NCBI RefSeq assembly: GCF_006438875.1 | Contig: NZ_RCZH01000013.1 | Coordinates: 1 to 64,000 of the forward strand | DNA length: 64,000 nucleotides | Direction: 5' to 3' | Origin: Flavobacterium pectinovorum | GTDB taxonomy: Bacteria; Bacteroidota; Bacteroidia; Flavobacteriales; Flavobacteriaceae | Shown here: one piece after another, positions 1 to 7,691 of the stretch | How the letters are laid out: every line of letters starts with the position of its first letter | How positions within the stretch are numbered: position 1 is the first letter of the stretch | Position numbers and translations under genes: made by a program | The notes under the pieces: generated by a model | Databases searched by the model: none | What the model was told of the DNA's origin: nothing | Seen by the model: the letters and a program-made list of their open reading frames with translations, nothing else

Positions 1-1
1 T

Positions 2-238
2 GTTTACATCTTATTTAGCGAAAGCAAGAATAGATTCTATATTGGATTTACTTCTAATTTAGAAGAAAGACTTCTTCGTCATAATCAAAAAAGCAAAGGT
101 TTTATAGGAAATGTAAATGACTGGAAAGTAGTTTATACCGAAAATTATGAAACAAAAGAACTGGCACATAAAAGAGAATTACAAATTAAAGCATGGAAAA
201 GCAGAATAAAAATTCAAGAATTAATTAAAAATAAATAA
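2..238 (+). CDS. GIY-YIG nuclease family protein (5' end outside window)
   Basis: The open frame runs in from the window edge and codes for 78 visible residues. It begins VYIL and has YIG about ten residues later, the two halves of the GIY-YIG signature. The family arginine follows in ERLLRHN, and the C-terminus HKRELQIKAWKS is typical of the small (about 80-95 aa) UvrC/URI-type single-domain nucleases. These are predicted metal-dependent DNA endonucleases; the cellular role of the short Bacteroidota versions is not established. The stop codon abuts a tRNA-like sequence, so the gene ends where the 5' acceptor strand of that tRNA should be. Only the first few residues should be missing. Confidence 0.85.
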   Translation, partial: VYILFSESKNRFYIGFTSNLEERLLRHNQKSKGFIGNVNDWKVVYTENYETKELAHKRELQIKAWKSRIKIQELIKNK

Positions 239-335
239 TTAGCTCAGCTGATTCAGAGCATTCCGATTTTTCATCGGAAGTGGTCGGGGGTTCGAACCTT
301 CCGATGAAAAATCGGAACAGGCTATCATCGCCCAC
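239..335 (+). pseudogene. tRNA-Val-like relic with two inserted hairpins
   Basis: The D-arm (TTAGCTCAGCTGATTCAGAGC), the GGTCGGGGGTTCGAACC segment and the 3' acceptor ATCGCCC match the intact tRNA-Val at 645. The 5' acceptor strand is missing, replaced by the end of the GIY-YIG gene. The anticodon arm is replaced by a 19-nt hairpin (261-279), and the exact reverse complement of that hairpin interrupts the T arm (299-317). It cannot fold as a normal tRNA. It keeps the same downstream terminator as the real tRNA, so it probably arose from a duplicated tRNA-Val. Confidence 0.75.
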
Positions 336-344
336 AGATTTTTA

Positions 345-382
345 AAATACCTCCAAAGTCATTTGATTTTGGAGTTTTTTTA
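345..382 (+). terminator. Rho-independent terminator behind the tRNA relic
   Basis: CTCCAAA pairs with TTTGGAG around a short loop and is followed by a run of T. The core is identical to the terminator behind tRNA-Val at 727 and to the orphan copy at 5103. Confidence 0.7.
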
Positions 383-576
383 TGGTTATAAAGCAATTTT
401 ATGAATTTTTATTGGGATCATCCCAGGATTGCTTCTATTTTTGTTGTCTCAAAAAAGAAAATTAAATCTCAAATAATCTTTTTTGATGTAACTCAAGAAT
501 ATCTAATCTCTTAAATCTTTGCAAGACTGGTAAGTACCGTTGCATAAAATTATTTTTATTTTTTTTCATAATATCC

Positions 577-606
577 TTGCAATTACAAAATCTAACTGTA
601 TATTTG
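577..606 (+). promoter_or_regulatory. tRNA-Val promoter (TTG-N19-TATATTTG)
   Basis: TTG at 577-579 is followed after 19 nt by TATATTTG at 599-606. This matches the Bacteroidota sigma-ABfr consensus (-33 TTG, -7 TAnnTTTG) with ideal spacing. It lies about 39 nt upstream of the mature tRNA. Confidence 0.75.
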
Positions 607-644
607 CACTCGCAATCATGAAACGATAGCAACCTAATAAAATA

Positions 645-719
645 GGGCGATTAGCTCAGCTGGTTCAGAGCACCTCGTTTACACCGAGGGGGTCGGGGGT
701 TCGAACCCCTCATCGCCCA
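645..719 (+). tRNA. tRNA-Val (anticodon UAC)
   Basis: Acceptor GGGCGAT (645-651) pairs with ATCGCCC (712-718) and the discriminator is A719. The D arm contains AGCTCAGCTGGT. The anticodon stem CCTCG/CGAGG carries loop TTTACAC with anticodon TAC, and the T arm is GGGGGTTCGAACCCC. No CCA is encoded, so it must be added after transcription. The gene has its own promoter and terminator and is not part of a tRNA cluster in this window. Confidence 0.97.
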
Positions 720-726
720 CAGAATC

Positions 727-766
727 TAAAAAACTCCAAAGTCATTTGATTTTGGAGTTTTTTTTT
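727..766 (+). terminator. tRNA-Val terminator
   Basis: AAACTCCAAA pairs with TTTGGAGTTT, followed by nine T. It has the same core as the copies at 345 and 5103. Confidence 0.8.
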
Positions 767-846
767 CTTGTGAACTCCTTTCAAACCTTTTGTTAGAAGA
801 TTTTAAGATTCGGAATCAATGCAAAAATAATATAGGAATGAATTTT

Positions 847-985
847 ACCGCAAAGATTTTATCTAATAGTATGTTTAAAAAACACAAAGTTTTGCAAAGC
901 TTTGTATCGATGCAGCTTTGTGAACTTTGTGTTTTCTATGCGTAAAGTAAAATTTAGTCTTAGTGTGCTTTGCGTTAAAATTATT
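847..985. repeat. Palindromic intergenic repeat (CAAAG/CTTTG type)
   Basis: AACACAAAGTT (about 881) pairs with AACTTTGTGTT (923-933) around inner AAAGC/GCTTT arms, and further CAAAG and CTTTG words lie on both sides. It fills most of the non-coding 767-1082 gap. It resembles the stem words of the repeats at 7381 and 23679. No gene is seen here. Confidence 0.5.
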
Positions 986-1082
986 TACAATACAAAATGT
1001 TTTATGTTTCTCCACAGGTTTTTGTGTTGACCCAGATTCTGAGTAAAATTTCAAATTACAATTTCATCACTTAAAGGATATA

Positions 1083-2267
1083 TTAAAGAATTTTCTTAAC
1101 TCCTGGGATCAATAAAACTAGTAAACCAAGTAAAAAACTGCCTAACACTATTAAAGGAATCATAACCAAAAGTTTTACTACGGGCTCAATATCCCAATTT
1201 CTCACGCTTAATGTGAAACCTACTATAACTAACGGATGAAAAATGTAAACGGCAAAACTACTGCGAGATGCTTTGGCAAGCAATTCTGAGGTATTATTCC
1301 AATTTCTTTTACCTTTAATTAAAAGCGTTGTTAGAATAGAAATACCAATCCATTGTTCCCATAGGGCGTATAATAATGCTTGCCAGTGAAAACCGCCGGA
1401 AAACCAAGAAGAAGGTGTGTTCAGTTTAAATTTCACAATAAGAAATACTGGAAAAAACAATAGACATAACCAAGCAGATCTTTTGAGCTGTCTACCTGTT
1501 TTTTCTGAAAGTTGATCAAACCAATTGTTTTTTGAAGCCAGTAATCCAATAATGAATAATGCAATATATTGTGGAAAATGCCCAAGCTGAAATCCAACTG
1601 GCTCAAGAATCCATCCAACGGGAAATATTATTCTAACCAAGAAACTAATAATTCCTAATCCTGCTGCAAATAATAGTATAGCACTCGAGTTAGGTACTGC
1701 CACAGGTTTGTCGAAGTTAATTTTGAATATTTTTTTTACCGCTACATAAAGTAATGTAAAAAGCAATAGTGCAGCTACAAACCAAGTTACCCCTAAGTCA
1801 ATCCAATTGTCATATCCGTTTAGATATTCGAAATAAGTGATATGATGTTCTTTTGCAAAATAATAAACCAAATAGCTAATAAATGGGGTAAGAATGAAAC
1901 AATAGAATAACAGAGGAATTCCCAATCGAATTAGTCGGTCTTTAATAAACTTAGAAGCCCCTTTTTTAGAATAGGAAGAATCAGTAAAGTAAGCTGCCAA
2001 CAAGAAGAAATATCCCATGAAGAAAGATTGATTAATACTGATGAACATCGTCGAGAGAATCCGCGCTGACATAAGGTTAGTTTGTTCATTGTAATACCAG
2101 CCTTCAGAAGAACTGTAAGCAATAAAAGTGTGATGGAGTACAACCAAAATTGTCAATAGAACTTTTATATTATCTATGTACAATAATTTGTTTGAGGAAT
2201 CGGAATTCTGATTTACGCTAAGAGTTGTAGATGGCATAATAAATTGTTTTAGAATCATTGATGACAA
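1083..2267 (-). CDS. acyltransferase 3 family membrane protein
   Basis: A 394-aa polytopic protein with about ten hydrophobic segments. After a variable 25-residue head it has LLYIDNIKVLLTILVVLHHT, the N-terminal signature of acyltransferase family 3 (OatA/MdoC/WecH-like) with the histidine of helix 1. These proteins move acyl groups across or at the inner membrane onto sugars, glucans or peptidoglycan. The GWYYN and FMGYFFLLAAYFT segments fit the MdoC-like (glucan succinyl/acyl transferase) branch. The substrate cannot be read from sequence. It is followed at 2339 by a membrane LytTR regulator on the same strand, with a gap of about 70 bp. Confidence 0.85.
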   Translation of the reverse strand: MSSMILKQFIMPSTTLSVNQNSDSSNKLLYIDNIKVLLTILVVLHHTFIAYSSSEGWYYNEQTNLMSARILSTMFISINQSFFMGYFFLLAAYFTDSSYSKKGASKFIKDRLIRLGIPLLFYCFILTPFISYLVYYFAKEHHITYFEYLNGYDNWIDLGVTWFVAALLLFTLLYVAVKKIFKINFDKPVAVPNSSAILLFAAGLGIISFLVRIIFPVGWILEPVGFQLGHFPQYIALFIIGLLASKNNWFDQLSEKTGRQLKRSAWLCLLFFPVFLIVKFKLNTPSSWFSGGFHWQALLYALWEQWIGISILTTLLIKGKRNWNNTSELLAKASRSSFAVYIFHPLVIVGFTLSVRNWDIEPVVKLLVMIPLIVLGSFLLGLLVLLIPGVKKIL

Positions 2268-2338
2268 ACGTACAACAAGAAAAAGCAGTTAGAGCAAGGC
2301 TTGTTACTAATAACTAGCTTTTGTGATAAGCAACAAGC

Positions 2339-3244
2339 TTATGCAATATGTTTATTGCGAAGCTCTTGATAACAGTTATTAAAATTATCAATTTGTTTTC
2401 TGGAAACAGGAATTTTTATGCTAGTTTCCTTAAATGATAATTCATAACCTTGAGAGTTTCCGGATACTTGTTCGATCTTAAACATATTTACTAAATAGGT
2501 TCTATGACATCTAAATAAGTGCGGATAATCTGTTACTTGAGTTTCAAATTGAGTTAAGGAAATTCTTTTTACTTCTGTAGTAATTTGAAGGTCATTCGAT
2601 TTTGTTAACTCGATGTAATTGCCATCTGCTTTTGCAAAGAGTAATTGATCCATATCCAGGAAAAAATCATCTTGTTTTACCTGCGTGCTAATAAAAAGAT
2701 TAGATATTAAGACTGTTTTTTCGGGTTTAACCGCCAGTGGAATAAATTGAAGAACAAATGGAGAACCTTTTTTGGATTCAAAATAGAAACTGGATAATCG
2801 TAGAAAAAAATAAAAGAAGATACCGGCCACAAAACAATTTCTAATTTCTTCAAAAAGATAATGCCATGACCAGTTGTTGGGATTGGTATAAAGCACATCA
2901 CGCATTAAAAAGCTTGTTGTACCAATAAAAACTAGTAGAACTCCAATATGAATATACTCTTTAAGCAAAGTCCATTGTGCATGATTTTTCAATTTTCTAA
3001 AATAATTCAGTGTTCTAAAATAAGTAAATAGAATTAGCGCGGGAGCAAAGGCATGTAAAAAACAAATAAAGAAATAATGCATTTTAAGTTCCGGATCATA
3101 AATACCAAATGGTTTGAATACTAAAAGGAATGTTAGAAGGGTAAGAAAAACCAGACCTGAACTTTTTATTAGATTTTGAGATTTATATCGTCCAGGATAT
3201 TCAATTTCATTCCTCAAATGTTCTGTATTGATATAGAATCGCAT
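2339..3244 (-). CDS. membrane-anchored LytTR-family transcriptional regulator
   Basis: A 301-aa protein. Residues about 25-170 contain four hydrophobic helices (GLVFLTLLTFLLVFKPFG and others). The last 100 residues are a LytTR DNA-binding domain, with FAKADGNYIELT, FRCHRTYLVN and IPVSRKQI in order. No receiver domain is present, so it probably senses at the membrane directly. I start at the ATG at 3244 (MRFYINTEHL) rather than the upstream TTG at 3277. A target cannot be named; the acyltransferase next to it is a candidate. Confidence 0.85.
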   Translation of the reverse strand: MRFYINTEHLRNEIEYPGRYKSQNLIKSSGLVFLTLLTFLLVFKPFGIYDPELKMHYFFICFLHAFAPALILFTYFRTLNYFRKLKNHAQWTLLKEYIHIGVLLVFIGTTSFLMRDVLYTNPNNWSWHYLFEEIRNCFVAGIFFYFFLRLSSFYFESKKGSPFVLQFIPLAVKPEKTVLISNLFISTQVKQDDFFLDMDQLLFAKADGNYIELTKSNDLQITTEVKRISLTQFETQVTDYPHLFRCHRTYLVNMFKIEQVSGNSQGYELSFKETSIKIPVSRKQIDNFNNCYQELRNKHIA

Positions 3245-3326
3245 ATTAAGAATTTTATTTTGGGAATAAAAATACAAAAAAATGCAGGCTTATGGCTTTT
3301 CGAATTATTTGGATTTGATAATAAAT

Positions 3327-3366
3327 AAAAAAAGCAAAATGTTATGAAAAATATTTTGCTTTTTTG
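3327..3366. terminator. A/T-flanked hairpin
   Basis: AGCAAAAT (3333-3340) pairs with ATTTTGCT (3353-3360), with A before and T after, so it could terminate in either direction. It lies upstream of the LytTR gene, which suggests it belonged to the decayed gene beside it. Confidence 0.5.
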
Positions 3367-3369
3367 TGG

Positions 3370-3531
3370 TTTAAGTGGAATATTAACCCAGATGAAGGAC
3401 TTGAAATTTCTCTCGATGAGAAACCTTTTTTACTTAAAGAAGTTTACAATAACAAATAATCTGAAGTATTTAGCCAGCATGCGGGCGGAGGAGAAGTAGG
3501 TCAGGATTATGCCGATCTCCATTTTCAGTGA
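3370..3531 (+). pseudogene. decayed gene fragment with in-frame stop
   Basis: One frame reads LWFKWNINPDEGLEISL and onward to VYNNK, then TAA at 3457-3459, then continues in the same frame with SEVFSQHAGGGEVGQDYADL to TGA at 3531. The protein-like composition on both sides of the stop suggests a C-terminal remnant of a real gene. There is no plausible start. I do not recognise the parent family. Confidence 0.4.
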
Positions 3532-3617
3532 TGTAATTGTAATTTATAATTTAATAATGTTATCCATTTTTTCAATTAAAAACTTTTACCAGCGCAAAGT
3601 TTTGCAAATAATTAATG

Positions 3618-3625
3618 TACTTTTG
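3618..3625 (+). promoter_or_regulatory. -7 box TACTTTTG upstream of M28 peptidase
   Basis: TACTTTTG fits TAnnTTTG and lies 33 nt before the ATG at 3659. No clear -33 TTG is seen at the usual distance. Confidence 0.5.
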
Positions 3626-3658
3626 GTTTAACTAAAATGCTATTTATAAAAGTAAAAT

Positions 3659-4963
3659 ATGAAAAAAATTATTGTAAGTATGTTTGTTTTAAGTCAATGT
3701 TTTAATGTACAGGGACAATCGATTGATAAAATTATTACGAACAAGGAAGTAACTCGTATAGAAAAAATACTTTCGGCTGATGATATGCAGGGCAGGAGAA
3801 CTTTTACTCCCGGTATTGACAAAGCTTCAGCCTTTATAGAATCAGAGTTTGCAGCAATTGGTTTGAAAAGTTTTAATGCGGCAACGAATTACAGACAAGA
3901 ATTTTCGATGACTACCTCTAAAGCAGTTTCTTCAAAAATTACTATTGATGGCAAAGAAATAAATAATAATCAAGTTGTAACATTCTCATACCTTCCTCAA
4001 GTTTCTTTAACTGAAAAAAGTGATGTTGCTATTGTAAAAATCAATAAAGGGGATAACTTTGGCGAGAAATTTAATGAATATTATAAAAGTCCAAAAAATC
4101 TTTTGGTATTTGTTGATCCTTCATTTGACAAAATTTTACCGAATATTCAACATATTGATCGAATAAATGCTAATCCTGGAAACAATACGATTATGTTTGT
4201 TTTTGGTAGCATAGAAGCGACCACTTTTTCTGTTGAATTAACGAATATAATCTCCAAAAAAACACTGAATAATGTTGTTGGAATATTACCCGGAAAAACT
4301 AAACCAAATGAGTATGTGATTTTTTCAGGACATTATGATCATTTAGGAGTAGGCTCTCCCGAAGAAGGGGCTCCGCATCCTGCAACAGATTCTATTTATA
4401 ATGGTGCTAATGATGATGCCGCTGGAACAACAGCAGTAATTATGCTTGCGAAATATTTTAAAAAACAAAATAACAACGAGCGTACTATTATTTTTACCAC
4501 ATTTGTAGCTGAGGAAATTGGTGGTTATGGAGCCAAATATTTTTCTAAACAGCTTGCGCCAGAAAAAGTGATTGCGATGTTCAATATTGAAATGATAGGA
4601 ACAGAATCTAAATGGGGTAAAAACTCTGCTTACATTACAGGCTTCGAAAAGTCGAATATGGGGCAGATTTTACAAACTAATTTAACAGGAACAAATTTTA
4701 CATTTTATTCAGATCCTTATCCGGACCAACAATTATTTTACCGCTCAGACAACGCTACATTAGCCAAGCTTGGAGTTCCTGCTCATACCATTTCTACTTC
4801 AAAAATGGATAATGAGCTAACGTATCACACAGCCGATGATGAATTTGAAACCTTAGATATTGATAACATGACCCAAATAATAAAATCAATTGCATTAAGT
4901 TCTTCTTCGATTATTAGTGGAAAAGATACGCCAACAAGAGTAAATCCTACTCAATTGAAATAA
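3659..4963 (+). CDS. M28 family metallopeptidase, secreted
   Basis: 434 aa with a cleavable signal peptide (MKKIIVSMFVLSQCFNVQGQ). The zinc-peptidase motifs appear in order: SGHYDHLG (first ligand His, about residue 222), NGANDDAAGT (bridging Asp), VAEEIGGYGAKYF (catalytic Glu and ligand Glu), FNIEMIG (Asp/Glu ligand position), and LTYHTADDEFE (last His). M28 enzymes are aminopeptidases or carboxypeptidases that cut residues from peptides. An inserted PA-like region sits at about residues 90-190. It stands alone and ends in a good terminator at 4986. Specificity is not readable. Confidence 0.92.
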   Translation: MKKIIVSMFVLSQCFNVQGQSIDKIITNKEVTRIEKILSADDMQGRRTFTPGIDKASAFIESEFAAIGLKSFNAATNYRQEFSMTTSKAVSSKITIDGKEINNNQVVTFSYLPQVSLTEKSDVAIVKINKGDNFGEKFNEYYKSPKNLLVFVDPSFDKILPNIQHIDRINANPGNNTIMFVFGSIEATTFSVELTNIISKKTLNNVVGILPGKTKPNEYVIFSGHYDHLGVGSPEEGAPHPATDSIYNGANDDAAGTTAVIMLAKYFKKQNNNERTIIFTTFVAEEIGGYGAKYFSKQLAPEKVIAMFNIEMIGTESKWGKNSAYITGFEKSNMGQILQTNLTGTNFTFYSDPYPDQQLFYRSDNATLAKLGVPAHTISTSKMDNELTYHTADDEFETLDIDNMTQIIKSIALSSSSIISGKDTPTRVNPTQLK

Positions 4964-4985
4964 CATAAGTAAATTATAAAGAATC

Positions 4986-5024
4986 AAAAAAGCCCTGAAA
5001 ATGATTGGTTTTCAGGGCTTTTTT
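4986..5024 (+). terminator. terminator of the M28 peptidase gene
   Basis: AGCCCTGAAAA pairs with TTTTCAGGGCT (4991-5019), followed by a T run. Confidence 0.85.
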
Positions 5025-5087
5025 ATTATGTGTCTTGCTGAAATTTTCTTTAAATCCTTCAAGAAATGGTTCGTAAATAGTTTTGTA

Positions 5088-5137
5088 GATCCACAAATTT
5101 CCAAAAACTCCAAAGTCATTTGATTTTGGAGTTTTTT
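5088..5137 (+). repeat. orphan copy of the tRNA-Val terminator
   Basis: The sequence matches the stretch that follows the tRNA-Val 3' end (short CCACA-like word, A-rich spacer, CTCCAAA...TTTGGAG, T run), but no tRNA is present here. It lies between the M28 terminator and the XRE gene. It may be a duplicated tRNA 3' end left by an integration event. Confidence 0.55.
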
Positions 5138-5183
5138 CATATAAATGTATCACACATTTTAATCTTGTTTTTTACCAAATGCG

Positions 5184-5200
5184 AAATTTCTGAGAAATTT
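5184..5200. promoter_or_regulatory. candidate XRE operator (perfect palindrome)
   Basis: AAATTTC-TGA-GAAATTT is a perfect 7-bp-arm palindrome ending 4 nt before the TATCTTTG box of the XRE gene. A repressor bound here would block its own promoter, so autoregulation is likely. Confidence 0.6.
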
Positions 5201-5204
5201 TAAA

Positions 5205-5212
5205 TATCTTTG
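5205..5212 (+). promoter_or_regulatory. -7 box TATCTTTG directly before the XRE start
   Basis: Only 4 nt separate the box from the ATG at 5217. With the usual distance from -7 box to transcription start, the mRNA would begin at or within the start codon (leaderless). Confidence 0.6.
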
Positions 5213-5216
5213 AACT

Positions 5217-5630
5217 ATGAGCACACTATTAAAACCAAATCACATAGGGCGAAAAATTAGCCGTATTCGTGAACTTCGCGACATGAAACAAGAAGCTTTG
5301 GCGCAAGCTTTAGGAACAAATCAGCAAGCTATATCTGCTATTGAAAACAGTGAAACGATAGAAGATGCAAAACTTGGGGAAATTGCAAAAGCTCTTGGTG
5401 TAAGCGTGGAAGCTATTAAGAATTTTTCAGAAGAAGGCGTAATTAATTATTTCAATAGTTTTACTGATAACAAAGGACCAATATACACTTACACAGGAAA
5501 CTATTGCACTTTTAATCCTCTAGATAAGCTAGTTGAATCTTACGAGGAAAATAAAAGACTTTACGAACGTTTAGTTCAGGCTGAAAAAGAGAAAGTCGAA
5601 TATCTTGAAAATATAATAAAAGGAAAATAA
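5217..5630 (+). CDS. XRE family regulator with C-terminal coiled coil
   Basis: 137 aa. Residues about 10-68 are a Cro/C1-type helix-turn-helix (IGRKISRIRELRDMKQEALA, then GTNQQAISAIENSE). A linker follows, then FNPLDKLVESYEENKRLYER and a predicted coiled coil to the end, suitable for dimerisation. It is a clear paralogue of the gene at 59016, which has the same FNPLDK-xVExYE segment. It is a single gene with its own palindrome, promoter and terminator. The target beyond itself is unknown. Confidence 0.88.
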   Translation: MSTLLKPNHIGRKISRIRELRDMKQEALAQALGTNQQAISAIENSETIEDAKLGEIAKALGVSVEAIKNFSEEGVINYFNSFTDNKGPIYTYTGNYCTFNPLDKLVESYEENKRLYERLVQAEKEKVEYLENIIKGK

Positions 5631-5646
5631 TCTTTTATTAGTCCAT

Positions 5647-5678
5647 AAAAAAACTCCTTAAGAAATTGAGGAGTTTTT
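5647..5678. terminator. bidirectional terminator between XRE and protease genes
   Basis: ACTCCT pairs with AGGAGT between an A run and a T run, serving the convergent genes at 5217 and 5695. Confidence 0.75.
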
Positions 5679-5694
5679 GTTTTATAAGTTTTTG

Positions 5695-6624
5695 TTATTT
5701 GAAAAATTCATCATAATTTTCTTTTTTTGATTTTTGATACTTTTCAATATATACATCCAAAAAACCACTTTGTTTTAAAAATTGCATCGGGTCTTTTATA
5801 TTCAATATTTCTTCAATTGCTTTTTGTTTGTCTTTTTGTTTATTGAAATAAGATTCTATTATTTTATAACCAATCCAATATCCTAAATCATTTGGTCTGT
5901 CATCTTTCTTGGAAGTTCCATATAACCAATCTTGATAATCCACATTTTTTAATCTCGTTACAAATTCCTGACACAATTTATCCTTGTTTTGGTCTCCATA
6001 TTTATATGAAAGCTGATTTATTGATTCTCCTGAAATAAGTTCACCAACAAAATCTGCACCGCCTTCAAGCAAACACCATTTCAACAACATATCTTTGCCT
6101 GTTATGTTTTGCTGATAATGAATAAGTTCATGTGCTATTAAACCTGAAATGCCATCCAGATTTTTAAGCTTTTCAATTCCAACAATAATTCCATCTGGAG
6201 AAGAAGTTCCTCCGGAATTAAACCTTCCATAAACAAAATAAACTGGAGGGAATTTTGCCTTTGGATACCAATATTTTAAAGCACTATAAATTGCTCTAAT
6301 TCTCTTTTCCTTAGAAGAAAGACCATCCAAAACATTTCTGGAAAGTTCATAATCTGCTTTTCTTTTCTTCACAACTACAAAAAGAGAATCCGCATTGATT
6401 ATTCTGTTTTCAGTAAACCCTTTAACACCTGGAGAGCCTTTTTGCATATAATCCATAAATGGATTCTGTTTTGATTGGTCCATTTTGTCAAATGCTTCCC
6501 AAAAGTTTTTTGAATCTTTGGTTTCAAAAACAGCATCATAAGGATTGTCTGAGAAATTACTTTGTCCAAAAAGGAAATTAGAAAAAACAATAAAAAGTGT
6601 TGTAATAACAAGGTTTAACTTCAT
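5695..6624 (-). CDS. secreted DUF2268-like putative zinc protease
   Basis: 309 aa with an N-terminal signal peptide ending near LFGQ. The motif LIAHELIHYQQ is a classical HExxH zinc site (about residue 166), and LLEGGADFVGEL 20 residues later supplies a Glu that fits as third ligand. This layout resembles the DUF2268/COG5504 'predicted Zn-dependent protease' group. It is presumably periplasmic or exported. The substrate is unknown. It shares its strand with the lipoprotein gene at 6686, with a gap of about 60 bp. Confidence 0.75.
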   Translation of the reverse strand: MKLNLVITTLFIVFSNFLFGQSNFSDNPYDAVFETKDSKNFWEAFDKMDQSKQNPFMDYMQKGSPGVKGFTENRIINADSLFVVVKKRKADYELSRNVLDGLSSKEKRIRAIYSALKYWYPKAKFPPVYFVYGRFNSGGTSSPDGIIVGIEKLKNLDGISGLIAHELIHYQQNITGKDMLLKWCLLEGGADFVGELISGESINQLSYKYGDQNKDKLCQEFVTRLKNVDYQDWLYGTSKKDDRPNDLGYWIGYKIIESYFNKQKDKQKAIEEILNIKDPMQFLKQSGFLDVYIEKYQKSKKENYDEFFK

Positions 6625-6685
6625 ATCTGATGATTTTTAACGGAGTTTTTTATAAAATGCCGTACAATATTTCGTGGCTTTCTGT

Positions 6686-7333
6686 TTATTTCTTTAACGT
6701 CAAATTTGTTAAATTAATGCTTCCGGAAGGAATTTCTTTATCATTAATTTTATAAAAAAGATTTTGCCCTTTTAGACTAAATCCGGTTCGCAAAGTACCA
6801 TGTGCACCATTAATAGGAGAGAGCAATACGACATAAAAACCATGTGATTCTTTTGGCTTGATAGTTCTTTTCAGCGAAGACGATTTATGAATATTATTGT
6901 CTAATAAAGATTCTAAATCTTTTAAACCATAATTAAACAAGGCTTCTTTGTCAACTGTCATTGTTTCGGACGGAACCACTATTTTAAAGTATTCATTAGG
7001 TAAAGACGGAATTTGGTATGAATCTAAAGGAAAGTTAATCTTCAATTCCAGAGGATTATTTGTTTCGTTACTTATTCGAGTCCAAAATACAGCATAAACA
7101 TATACTTCACCATTAGGATCAGTATATTTCGTTCCGCCTTTTGGAAAGCTATTTTGTATAATTAAACTTTTACCAACAGAATCAGTATATGTATATTGGG
7201 TATAAATTGATGGTTTCTTTTTTGCTGAATCTAGTGTCAATTTATTAACACTATTTGGCGTTGATTTACTATCTTTCTTACAGGAAGAAAGTCCAATTGT
7301 TGCCAAAATCAATACTATTATGTGTTTTTTCAT
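6686..7333 (-). CDS. lipoprotein of unknown function
   Basis: 215 aa. MKKHIIVLILATIGLSSCKK is a lipoprotein signal with the lipidated Cys at about residue 18. The rest is soluble and beta-rich and matches no family I recognise. It may be co-transcribed with the downstream protease gene (59-bp gap to 6624). Presumably anchored in the periplasm or outer membrane. Confidence 0.75.
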   Translation of the reverse strand: MKKHIIVLILATIGLSSCKKDSKSTPNSVNKLTLDSAKKKPSIYTQYTYTDSVGKSLIIQNSFPKGGTKYTDPNGEVYVYAVFWTRISNETNNPLELKINFPLDSYQIPSLPNEYFKIVVPSETMTVDKEALFNYGLKDLESLLDNNIHKSSSLKRTIKPKESHGFYVVLLSPINGAHGTLRTGFSLKGQNLFYKINDKEIPSGSINLTNLTLKK

Positions 7334-7380
7334 TTTTAGCTTTTTTTCAAATTGTCCTATAGCCCAATGTTATTAAGTTA

Positions 7381-7482
7381 ATTTTTTTTAGACAATTAAG
7401 ACTAAAAAAAATAGGCGAAGTCGCAAAGAAAATATGTATATAAACTTGGCGGCTTTGCGACTTTGCGCGAGATTTATTAACC
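7381..7482. repeat. tRNA-free hairpin repeat, GCAAAGTCGCAAAG family, copy 1
   Basis: The arms GCGAAGTCGCAAAG and CTTTGCGACTTTGC enclose a 24-nt loop containing AACTTGGCGG. The left flank TTTTAGACAATTA and the right flank GCGAGATTTATT are shared with copy 2 at 23679, where the loop is in the opposite orientation. It occupies the 7334-7691 intergenic gap, which holds no gene. Confidence 0.75.
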
Positions 7483-7691
7483 ATAGCATTATAAATTTCT
7501 ATATTATCATTCTTATTATATGTCGGAAGAGAATGTTTTAGCTAAAATAGAAAAAACTTTACGACACGTAATTCATATCCTTAAAATAAAAACTCGTTTA
7601 AGTACAAATAGCATGTAGAAAATTAATATTCAATTAATAACTTAGAAAGGATTGTTTTTTATATTAGCCACTTATTTAAGACAAAAAATAA

